Source of the DNA: an uncultured Bacteroidota bacterium | Lineage (GTDB): Bacteria; Bacteroidota; Bacteroidia; Chitinophagales; Chitinophagaceae | Length of the DNA stretch: 6,025 nt | Direction: 5' to 3' | Assembly: GCA_946887345.1 (NCBI GenBank) | Contig: CAMPKR010000159.1 | Location: forward strand, 1 to 6,025 | In this document: positions 1-5,772 of the stretch, piece by piece | Layout of the letters: each line of letters begins with the position of its first letter | How positions within the stretch are numbered: position 1 is the stretch's first letter | Position numbers and translations under genes: made by a program | Notes under the pieces: model-generated | What the model saw: only the letters and a program-made list of their open reading frames with translations | Databases searched by the model: none | What the model was told of the DNA's origin: nothing

Positions 1-794
1 ACATCTTCACCTTCTGTCTTGCGGGCTTTTTCCCTCTGTCCCCAGGTATATACTTTGTCGCCAAATTCACGCTCAGCCAGTTCATAACCCCAGTTTTTAA
101 AGCCGCCTTCGGTGAACTTCATAATATTACCCTTATGTACCAGGGTTACAGAGGGGCGGTTGTGCTCCATCGCGTATTTTATCGCGGCACGTATCAGTCT
201 CTCCGATCCGTCCTTCGATACCGGCTTCACACCAAATGAAGTGCTCTCCGGGAAGCGCACCTTTTTTATCGCTCCCAGTTCAGTAAGGAACTCACGCATT
301 TTCTGCGCTTCCGGGCTGTCGTAGTTGAACTCGATACCTGCGTATATATCTTCGGTGTTCTCGCGGAAGATGACCATGTCCACTTTCTCAGGATGGGTAA
401 CAGGCGAGGGCACACCATGGAACCAGGTCACAGGACGAAGACAAACGAACAGATCCAGTTCCTGTCTCATAGCCACATTCAGCGAACGTATACCGCCACC
501 TATCGGTGTTGTCAGCGGTCCTTTTATTGATACCAGGTATTCTTTAGCAGCATCCAGTGTTTCCTTCGGCAGCCATTCACCTGTTTGGTTGAAAGCCTTT
601 TCACCTGCCAGTATTTCTTTCCATTCTATTTTGCGCTTGCCGCCGTAGCTTTTTTCTATGGCTGCATCCAGCACACGCTTGCTCGCGCTCCATACATCGG
701 GACCAATACCGTCTCCTTCTATAAAGGGTATGATAGGATTATCGGGTACATTCAGTTGGTTATTGGCACCCATCGTTATCTTCTGAGAACTCAT
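1..794 (-). CDS. icd: NADP-dependent isocitrate dehydrogenase, 5' part (C-terminal third outside the window)
   Basis: This enzyme oxidatively decarboxylates isocitrate to 2-oxoglutarate in the cytosolic TCA cycle, making NADPH. The first 264 codons are present; the frame stays open through the left edge, so the gene is cut by the window and not broken. The protein closely follows the E. coli Icd type (about 416 residues): the N-terminal [13 protein letters not shown], then [15 protein letters not shown] and [13 protein letters not shown]. The isocitrate-binding set of E. coli (Ser113, Asn115, Arg119, Arg129, Arg153, Tyr160, Lys230) is all present at a constant offset of nine, as Ser104, Asn106, Arg110, Arg120, Arg144, Tyr151 and Lys221. 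The start is ATG at 794; a second ATG seven codons in (Met8) would also leave the conserved core whole. No Shine-Dalgarno or convincing promoter precedes it. It lies downstream of the histidine kinase on the same strand, but 313 bases and several hairpins separate them, so independent transcription is likely. Confidence 0.96.
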   Translation of the reverse strand, partial: MSSQKITMGANNQLNVPDNPIIPFIEGDGIGPDVWSASKRVLDAAIEKSYGGKRKIEWKEILAGEKAFNQTGEWLPKETLDAAKEYLVSIKGPLTTPIGGGIRSLNVAMRQELDLFVCLRPVTWFHGVPSPVTHPEKVDMVIFRENTEDIYAGIEFNYDSPEAQKMREFLTELGAIKKVRFPESTSFGVKPVSKDGSERLIRAAIKYAMEHNRPSVTLVHKGNIMKFTEGGFKNWGYELAEREFGDKVYTWGQREKARKTEGED

Positions 795-1107
795 AATATC
801 TGGCTTAAATTATTTGTTATTTTGCGCGCGAAGTTAAGGTAAAACAGGGTAGGATAGAGGAGAAAATTGTAATAAATACGGTATGCGAAAAGATTAGAAT
901 ATATACGCTTTACATCTTGTATTTGCTCCGTAGGAGCTACGGCTTTGTAGCAAACGAAAATAAAAAATGGTCATGCCCTAGCGGGGCTACCCGACAGCAT
1001 ATCCTGGTGCATCTTCTAGATCAAAAGGATCGTGGTTTCAACTCTTGCCCCGTTGGGGCTACCCAACAGCAGATCATGGCCCATCTTCCGCATCAAAAGC
1101 TTCATGG
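795..1107. other. Intergenic spacer between the kinase gene and icd, rich in hairpins
   Basis: This 313-base stretch holds no supportable gene. The part next to icd (about 795-920) is A+T-rich and should contain the icd promoter and leader; a weak match to the Bacteroidota -7 box lies on the minus strand at 836-829 (TAACTTCG), but I see no good -33 partner. The rest (922-1108) is made of short GC-rich inverted repeats listed separately. An open frame crosses the spacer on the plus strand but runs antisense into the kinase gene and consists largely of repeat sequence. Confidence 0.7.
922..954. repeat. Short palindromic hairpin repeat, copy 1
   Basis: A perfect five-base stem GCTCC (925-929) and GGAGC (933-937) encloses GTA. 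An alternative wider fold pairs TTTGCT (922-927) with AGCAAA (949-954) and CGTAG (929-933) with CTACG (937-941). The core GCTCCGTAGGAGCTAC is clearly related to the hairpin heads at 975 and 1047. The size, intergenic position and TTTGTAGCAAA-like tail recall REP-like elements scattered through Bacteroidota genomes; that comparison is from memory. Confidence 0.6.
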
Positions 1108-1108
1108 T
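975..1108. repeat. Two direct copies of a hairpin-headed repeat, 72-base period
   Basis: Two copies of about 62 bases begin at 975 and 1047, exactly 72 bases apart, and agree at roughly three quarters of positions without gaps. Each starts with a GC-rich palindrome: GCCC-tagcg-GGGC in the first copy (975-987) and a perfect GCCCC-GTT-GGGGC in the second (1047-1059). Both continue with GCTACCC and share the later words CATCTTC and ATCAAAAG. The second copy runs right up to, and probably into, the kinase stop codon (TAA, read from 1110 to 1108). These look like old, diverging copies of a REP-like element. On the minus strand the hairpins could also help end the two-component transcript, although no T-run follows them. 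Confidence 0.7.
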
Positions 1109-2163
1109 TATACATTCCCCTTTTCCAGGGTAAATCCGAATGAAGATCCCACACCTACTTTGCTCCGCACATTCACCGTTTGTCCGTGTGCTTCAATGAT
1201 GTGCTTCACTATGGCCAGTCCCAGCCCCGTACCACCTATAGCACGGCTGCGGCTTCTGTCAGCTCTGTAAAACCGCTCAAAGATGCGAGGTAAATGCTCC
1301 TCAGCTATTCCTGGGCCTTCGTCAGATACTTCTGTGAAAACATGCTTGCCGTCTATCTCGTATACGCCGGTGGTAATGGTTGCATTCTCAGGACCATACT
1401 TAATGGCGTTTTCTATCAGGTTAACAAGTACTTGCCTGATCTTCGTTTTGTCCGCATTTACAGATATCGGCCGTTCTGTTCCTTTTTTTATTTCCAGCTG
1501 CACGTTCTTCTCTGCCGCGCGAAGTTGCATTTCTTCATATACTTCCTTTACCAGTTCCTGCATCACGAAGGTCTCTTGTACGATAGGTATGCGTCCGGAT
1601 TCCAGTTTTGATATCTCATCCAGGTCGTCTACCAGGCGGGCTAGCCGCTCCACGCTTTTTGCAGCATTGCCCAGGAACTTCTTGTTCACGTTCGGGTCTT
1701 CAAGCGCTCCTCCCAGCAGTGTATCCACATATCCCTGCACACTAAATATAGGCGTACGCAGCTCATGGGCCAGGTTCATCAGGAATTCCTTCCTGAACTG
1801 CTCATTGGCACGCAGCATATCTATCTCATCTTTTTTCTGGTTGGCCCACCGTGCCACATCTACACTCACTTCGTCAATAGATTTCTGTGGCAGAATCGTC
1901 TCGTAGAAGAACTCTTCTTTCTTGGTGGCCTTCGTTTGGTAAATGAATTTGTATATCAGCTTTATCTTCCGGTAAATGAAGCGCTGGAGGGTGTAATGAT
2001 ACAGGTAGTAAATGATAATGAAAGTGACGCCGAATACTATCAGGGGTATATACCATTCCGGCCTGAATACCAGGCTCATCAGGGCGTTTACAGTAGAAAT
2101 GATCAGCGCTGTAATGAACGATAAGAGTTGAGGGGATAGATTTTTGGCATCGAGGAACGACAT
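1108..2163 (-). CDS. PhoR-like sensor histidine kinase without a periplasmic sensor domain
   Basis: This is a membrane histidine kinase that autophosphorylates and passes phosphate to the response regulator encoded just upstream. It has 351 residues. Two hydrophobic helices (about 13-33 and 38-57) are separated by only a few residues (RPEW), so there is no outside sensor domain. A basic, helical linker follows (about 58-125). The phosphoacceptor helix has FLMNLAHELRTP with His133. The ATPase domain shows the N box VLVNLIENAIKYG (Asn248 and Asn252), G1 DEGPGIAEE (281-289), F box IFERFYR (294-300) and G2 GGTGLGLAIVK (310-320), so all kinase motifs are intact. The ATG start lies 11 bases after the regulator's TAG, which indicates one operon. 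It resembles the PhoR/WalK/RprX class, but no pst or pho genes are nearby and the signal cannot be read from sequence. The signal may come from the membrane itself or a partner protein. Confidence 0.95.
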   Translation of the reverse strand: MSFLDAKNLSPQLLSFITALIISTVNALMSLVFRPEWYIPLIVFGVTFIIIYYLYHYTLQRFIYRKIKLIYKFIYQTKATKKEEFFYETILPQKSIDEVSVDVARWANQKKDEIDMLRANEQFRKEFLMNLAHELRTPIFSVQGYVDTLLGGALEDPNVNKKFLGNAAKSVERLARLVDDLDEISKLESGRIPIVQETFVMQELVKEVYEEMQLRAAEKNVQLEIKKGTERPISVNADKTKIRQVLVNLIENAIKYGPENATITTGVYEIDGKHVFTEVSDEGPGIAEEHLPRIFERFYRADRSRSRAIGGTGLGLAIVKHIIEAHGQTVNVRSKVGVGSSFGFTLEKGNV

Positions 2164-2174
2164 ACAACACTAAA

Positions 2175-2861
2175 CTACTCCATTTCAAACTTATAACCTA
2201 CTCCCTTCACGGTGGTTATAAGGTCTATACCCACCTTCTGGCGGATCTTGCGGATGTGGACGTCTATTGTGCGGTCGCCTACTATTACGTCGGTACCCCA
2301 AACGCGTTGCAGTATCTCGTTGCGGAGGAAAACCCTGCCCGGCTTCGAGGCCAGTAATTGCAGCAGTTCAAATTCTTTCTTGGCAAGCAGGATTTCTGTG
2401 CCTTTGTATGTTACTGTAAATTTGGTCTTATTGATCTCTAGCTCACCGAATACCAGTTTTTCTTCCTTGTCGTCATCCTTTTTGAACCTTCTCAGTGCTG
2501 CCGATATACGGGTATTAAGCAGCTCAGGCTTTATCGGTTTGGCTATGTAGTCGTCAGCTCCCAGTTTCAATCCTTCTATTTCCGAACGCTCATCGCTGAG
2601 GGCTGTAAGAAAAATAATGGCTGTCTGGTCAAACTCCTGCATCTGCCTCAGTTCTTTCATGGTCTCGCGGCCATCCTTTACAGGCATCATTATATCCAGC
2701 AAAATGAGGTCGGGACGGAAATCTTTGGCCTTTCTTATAGCCTCCATTCCATTCCGGGCAGTGGAGATTGCATAGCCCTTGCTTTTCAGATTGTAGCTTA
2801 AGAATTCTACTATATCCGGCTCGTCGTCTACTATCAGGATTTTACCCGGTAATACTTCCAT
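2175..2861 (-). CDS. PhoB/OmpR-family response regulator
   Basis: This is a two-domain DNA-binding transcription regulator of 228 residues, the cytoplasmic partner of the kinase that follows. The receiver domain (about 7-125) has the acidic pocket in ILIVDDEPD (Asp12, Asp13), the phosphoacceptor Asp56 in DLILLDIMMP, the switch Thr86 in IIFLTALSD and Lys108 in YIAKPIKP. The winged-helix output domain (about 136-228) has KKEFELLQLLAS, LRNEILQRVWG, the recognition region VGDRTIDVHIRKIRQKVG and the wing TVKGVGYKFE. The length is normal for the family. I chose the ATG at 2861: AGGA sits seven bases upstream of it, and a TTG start at 2912 would add 17 residues unlike the family's N-terminus and overlap the probable promoter. 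The targets are unknown. PhoB-like control of phosphate genes is possible but unsupported by the neighbours. Confidence 0.95.
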   Translation of the reverse strand: MEVLPGKILIVDDEPDIVEFLSYNLKSKGYAISTARNGMEAIRKAKDFRPDLILLDIMMPVKDGRETMKELRQMQEFDQTAIIFLTALSDERSEIEGLKLGADDYIAKPIKPELLNTRISAALRRFKKDDDKEEKLVFGELEINKTKFTVTYKGTEILLAKKEFELLQLLASKPGRVFLRNEILQRVWGTDVIVGDRTIDVHIRKIRQKVGIDLITTVKGVGYKFEME

Positions 2862-2884
2862 ATTTGTTTCCTGCAATTCGGACA

Positions 2885-2912
2885 CAATATTAGAATTAAT
2901 GCGTGTTAACAA
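2885..2912 (-). promoter_or_regulatory. Candidate Bacteroidota-type promoter of the two-component operon
   Basis: On the minus strand, TTG (2912-2910) is followed after exactly 17 bases by TAATATTG (2892-2885), which matches five of the six fixed positions of the Bacteroidota -7 consensus TAnnTTTG. The spacing fits the known TTG/TAnnTTTG arrangement. Transcription would begin about 15-20 bases before the ATG at 2861. The elements are short and A+T-rich sequence gives chance matches. Confidence 0.4.
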
Positions 2913-2917
2913 TGAGA

Positions 2918-2962
2918 AATGCCACGTTATCTAATTGTTACCAATTACGATAGCGTGGCATT
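2918..2962 (-). terminator. Long hairpin after the coiled-coil gene, probable terminator
   Basis: AATGCCACGTTATC (2918-2931) pairs with GATAGCGTGGCATT (2949-2962) with one imperfect position, and TAATTG (2932-2937) pairs perfectly with CAATTA (2942-2947), leaving a four-base loop and one bulged base (2948). The stem totals 20 pairs. Read on the minus strand the loop is GTAA, a GNRA tetraloop, and the hairpin starts 21 bases after the stop codon of the coiled-coil gene. Only a weak T-run (TTTCTC) follows, so termination may be partial. It lies a few bases upstream of the candidate promoter of the regulator gene, so a second role as a control site is possible. Confidence 0.55.
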
Positions 2963-2983
2963 AATTTACAACTGTTTTCCAAC

Positions 2984-3940
2984 CTATTTCAGCGTCACGT
3001 TTCCTGCGCCTATCCTGTAGCCTTCATTGAATATTTCTATCCTGTAAGCACCCTTCTGGTAGTTGCTTCCCTGGTGCCAGTCCACTGTCACATTGCTCAC
3101 GGGCTGCCCCTGAGTCAGTGCCACTTGTTTGGCCAGTGTGTAGTTCAGCGAAGACCCATCAGAAAGCTGTGTTACCCCCGATCCGTAGGCCGCATTGCTC
3201 AGTGCATTTCCATCAGGTCCTGTTATACGCAGGAAGATGTCTTTGTTGCCGCTTTCGGCTATACGGTTCTCATCTATGTCAAAGGTGATGCGCATCAGGT
3301 CTACACGCTTAGCCTTTTCTGTAGTGTTTTCTTTTTTGCCTCCTTTACGCAGGTCTATCGGTGCCATGCGGATGTTAGAGGCATGCAGCACAGAGCCAAC
3401 TTTCTTCAGAGCAATATTCTGCGTTACTGTGGAATCACGCTCATGCGCCAGTACCTCGTTCTTGTTGCTCAGGTCCGTGTTCTCAGTTTCCAGTTGGGCT
3501 ATGCGCTCTTCATAGTCCCTGGTAGTGGTCTGCAGGCGGGCTATCAGCGTACGTGCCTTAGCCAGGTCACCTTCTGTGGCATTCTTGTTCTTCAATATGC
3601 CGGAGATCTCCGATTTCAGTTTCGCTACTTCCCCGTCCTTATCCTTTATCAGGCTGTCCATCTGCATGTTCTTGCTGGTCAGCTCGTCCAGGCGGCGGAG
3701 GGCGTCGTCAAAGTCTTTCTGCACTGCCTCGTTGGTCAGTTCGGCTGTTTGTAGCTGCTCGGTCGTCGTCACCGCCTTCTCTTCGGCTTTGTCCTTAGAG
3801 ATATACAGGTATATGCAAGCTCCCAGCAGTACGGCTATTACTACCCAATAGACGGTGGTGCTTTTACGTGGTGGTGGCGTATTGTTCGGTTGATTCTGCG
3901 GCCTGTCCTGCGACAGTGGATTATTTAATTCCTGGCTCAT
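2984..3940 (-). CDS. Membrane-anchored coiled-coil protein of unknown function
   Basis: I do not recognise this 318-residue protein as a named family. It starts with a hydrophilic Pro/Asn/Gln-rich tail (1-27), then one membrane helix (about 29-47, VYWVVIAVLLGACIYLYI) and no signal-peptidase site that I can see. A long charged helical region follows (about 50-180) with heptad-like spacing of Leu and Ile, as in RTLIARLQTTTRDYEERIAQLETEN, predicted to be a coiled coil. The last third (about 183-318) looks like a compact beta-rich domain with LMRITFDIDENRI, IFLRITGPDG and GAYRIEIFNEGYRIGAG. Positive charge before the helix (PPRK) suggests the N-terminus is inside and the coil and C-terminal domain are in the periplasm. 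It ends in TAG and is followed by a strong hairpin, so it is probably transcribed alone, divergently from the exonuclease gene. A structural or envelope-tethering role would fit, but that is a guess from shape. Confidence 0.85.
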   Translation of the reverse strand: MSQELNNPLSQDRPQNQPNNTPPPRKSTTVYWVVIAVLLGACIYLYISKDKAEEKAVTTTEQLQTAELTNEAVQKDFDDALRRLDELTSKNMQMDSLIKDKDGEVAKLKSEISGILKNKNATEGDLAKARTLIARLQTTTRDYEERIAQLETENTDLSNKNEVLAHERDSTVTQNIALKKVGSVLHASNIRMAPIDLRKGGKKENTTEKAKRVDLMRITFDIDENRIAESGNKDIFLRITGPDGNALSNAAYGSGVTQLSDGSSLNYTLAKQVALTQGQPVSNVTVDWHQGSNYQKGAYRIEIFNEGYRIGAGNVTLK

Positions 3941-4007
3941 AAATAATTACTGATTAGTTGATTAATTTCGATTTTTGTGACACATAGATATATTATCCCA
4001 TTTCACA
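3941..4007. promoter_or_regulatory. Divergent intergenic region between the coiled-coil and exonuclease genes
   Basis: The two genes start back to back, 67 bases apart, so both promoters must lie here or slightly inside the genes. The stretch is strongly A+T-rich. On the plus strand there are partial -7 matches such as TAATTTCG (3963-3970) and GATTTTTG (3970-3977), but neither has a well-spaced TTG. No Shine-Dalgarno precedes either start. I cannot name the promoter elements. Confidence 0.35.
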
Positions 4008-4733
4008 ATGGAACAGCTCAAGCATATCCTGTTTATAGACATAGAAACCGTGCCATGCGTACCCGAATTTAATTCGTTAAGCGAAGCTCTGCAATTAGAA
4101 TGGAAGAAAAAAGCAAAATATCTTAAATCTTCCTCAGGTGACCTTGCCGAGCCCGACCAGCTTTTTTTCGACAGGGCCGGTATATTCTCAGAGTTTTCAA
4201 AGGTGGTTTGTATATGCGTCGGCATGCTGGTGCCAAATGGCGATGGCTGGCAGCTACGGCTGAAAGCTCTCTCAAATGACGATGAAAAAATTCTGTTAAA
4301 CGATTTTTGTGTCCTTCTGTCTCGTTTTCAGAAATCCTCACCCGACCTCAGATTTTGCGGGCATAATATCAAAGAATTCGACATCCCCTTCCTTTGCCGC
4401 CGCATGGTGATCAATGGTATGGAGCTTCCTTCCTGCATGCAGCTCTCCGGCAAAAAGCCCTGGGATATAACGCATATAGACACGCTGGAGCTCTGGCGCT
4501 TCGGCGACTACAAGCATTTTACTTCGCTGGCATTGCTGGCCGCGGTTTTAGATATACCTTCGCCGAAAGGTGATATAGACGGAAGCATGGTGGGCACCGT
4601 GTACTGGAAAGACAAAGACCTCGCAAGAATTGCTAAATATTGCCTGGGCGACGTGCTCACCACCGCAAGAGTATTTTTAAGACTGAAAGGCTACCATGGT
4701 ATTAACCCGGAGCCGAATATTGTGAACGACTAA
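4008..4733 (+). CDS. PolB-like DEDDy 3'-5' exonuclease
   Basis: This is a predicted metal-dependent 3'-5' exonuclease of the group related to the proofreading domain of family-B DNA polymerases (DNA_pol_B_exo2 type); it stands alone without a polymerase domain. Of 241 residues, the first catalytic motif is LFIDIETVP with Asp11 and Glu13, the second is CGHNIKEFDIPFLCRR with Asp125, and the third is IAKYCLGDVLTTARVF with Tyr211 and Asp215 in the YxxxD spacing that defines the DEDDy class. All four acidic metal ligands and the tyrosine are present, so the enzyme should be active. The section DTLELWRFGDYKHFTSLALLAAVLDIPSPKGDIDGS is typical of this family. Its stop is one base before the start of holA, so the two are translated from one message and may serve the same replication or repair process. 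The natural substrate is unknown; RNA processing cannot be excluded. Confidence 0.92.
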   Translation: MEQLKHILFIDIETVPCVPEFNSLSEALQLEWKKKAKYLKSSSGDLAEPDQLFFDRAGIFSEFSKVVCICVGMLVPNGDGWQLRLKALSNDDEKILLNDFCVLLSRFQKSSPDLRFCGHNIKEFDIPFLCRRMVINGMELPSCMQLSGKKPWDITHIDTLELWRFGDYKHFTSLALLAAVLDIPSPKGDIDGSMVGTVYWKDKDLARIAKYCLGDVLTTARVFLRLKGYHGINPEPNIVND

Positions 4734-4734
4734 C

Positions 4735-5736
4735 ATGACGGCAGACCTCAAGAAACTATTCCACTCACTACAGGAGGGCAAATACGCTCCCGTATACCTG
4801 GCAGACGGCGAAGAGCCATACTACCTGGATATGATCACCGACTACTTTGAGCATAAGATACTCCAGCCCCACGAGCGCGACTTCAACCTGATGGTGCTCT
4901 ATGGTAAGGATGTGGACTGGGCCGATGTAGTGAATGCCTGCCGCCGCTTCCCCATGTTCGCCGAAAGGCAGGTGGTGATTCTGAAGGATGCCGCCCAGCT
5001 AAAGGGTTACAACGAGCTGGCCGGTTACCTGGAAAATTCTTCTCCATCTACCGTCTTTCTGATAGAGCACCGCGGTAAAAAATCCGATGGCCGCAGCAAG
5101 ACTACCAAACTGGCTAAGGACAAAGGGTTCTACTTTACCTCCGAGAAAATAAAAGACGAACAGGTTCCCAACTGGATACAAGCCTATGGCAATGAAATAG
5201 GTTTCCACATAGCCGAGCGCGAAGCGCAGATACTGGCCACCTACCTGGGGTCCGATCTGCAGAAGATCGCCAACGAGATAGAGAAGGTCCGCATCAATGT
5301 TCCCGAAGAAAAAGCGCTCTCCGCCCAGCTCATACAGAAATACATCGGCATCAGCCGCGAGTACAATGTCTTTGAATTTCCGGAAGTACTGACCGGCGGG
5401 GATAGGGACAAGCTTTTCCGCATGCTGGCTTATTTCGTGGCCAATCCTAAGTCTGCGCCAATGCCACTGGTGATAGGCTCCTTTTATAATCATTTCAACC
5501 GCCTGTACCAGGCCAACTTCCTCACCGGCAAACCCGAGAAAGAAGCCGCAGCTGCCCTCGGTACCTGGCCCGGCAAAGCCCGCGAAATAATGGCCGCCAC
5601 CCGCAACTGGCCACTCGCCAGGGTAGAGCACTGCATGCTCCTCCTCGGCAAATACAGCACCATGGCCGTAGGTATAGACTCCAACACCGATGATGGTGAG
5701 CTGCTGAAGGAAATGGTAGGCAAGATGATAGGGTAA
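4735..5736 (+). CDS. holA: DNA polymerase III, delta subunit of the clamp loader
   Basis: Delta is the subunit of the clamp loader that opens the beta sliding clamp so it can be placed on primed DNA. The 333 residues match the usual family length. Recognisable parts are the N-terminal PVYLADGEEPYYLDMITDYF (19-38), RRFPMFAERQVVILKDAAQL (70-89; the hydrophobic MF at 74-75 lies where delta binds the clamp), the Lys-rich turn after FLIEHRGKKSDGR, the middle AAA-like lid element YLGSDLQKIANEIEKV (170-185), and the C-terminal collar domain from about 213, with FRMLAYFVANP and FYNHFNRLYQA. Like other delta subunits it lacks a working ATP-binding P-loop. The ATG start is one base after the exonuclease stop and has no Shine-Dalgarno, so translation is probably coupled to it. 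The gene ends in TAA; only a weak four-base stem follows (CAGG/CCTG, 5739-5750) before the tandem repeat. Confidence 0.96.
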   Translation: MTADLKKLFHSLQEGKYAPVYLADGEEPYYLDMITDYFEHKILQPHERDFNLMVLYGKDVDWADVVNACRRFPMFAERQVVILKDAAQLKGYNELAGYLENSSPSTVFLIEHRGKKSDGRSKTTKLAKDKGFYFTSEKIKDEQVPNWIQAYGNEIGFHIAEREAQILATYLGSDLQKIANEIEKVRINVPEEKALSAQLIQKYIGISREYNVFEFPEVLTGGDRDKLFRMLAYFVANPKSAPMPLVIGSFYNHFNRLYQANFLTGKPEKEAAAALGTWPGKAREIMAATRNWPLARVEHCMLLLGKYSTMAVGIDSNTDDGELLKEMVGKMIG

Positions 5737-5772
5737 AACAGGTTCACCCTGCATTACCATTGCAAGCCACTC

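Noticed and set aside
917..1270. Plus-strand open frame of 117 codons over the kinase-icd spacer
   Set aside because: It is built mostly from the hairpin repeats and then runs antisense into the kinase gene; the protein has no family features.
1283..1906. Long plus-strand open frame (207 codons) opposite the kinase
   Set aside because: It lies entirely antisense to a clearly real kinase and its translation is a Ser/Thr/Arg-rich mirror of that gene, without domain motifs.
2862..2912. 17-residue N-terminal extension of the response regulator from a TTG codon
   Set aside because: The added residues are unlike the family, the ATG at 2861 has an AGGA at a sensible distance, and the TTG lies in the likely -33 promoter element.
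3074..3754. Plus-strand open frame of 226 codons opposite the coiled-coil gene
   Set aside because: The minus-strand frame has a start, an anchor helix and a regular heptad pattern; this one is Cys/His/Gln-rich with no coherent domains and is a shadow.
3976..3984. TGTG-A-CACA palindrome in the divergent spacer as a CRP/FNR-like site
   Set aside because: The arms are only four bases and the spacing does not match TGTGA-N6-TCACA; a chance match is as likely.
5739..5750. Small stem CAGG/CCTG after holA as an intrinsic terminator
   Set aside because: Only four pairs and no following T-run.
4999..5760. Minus-strand open frame of 253 codons opposite holA
   Set aside because: holA is unmistakable on the other strand; the long opposite frame results from its codon use.
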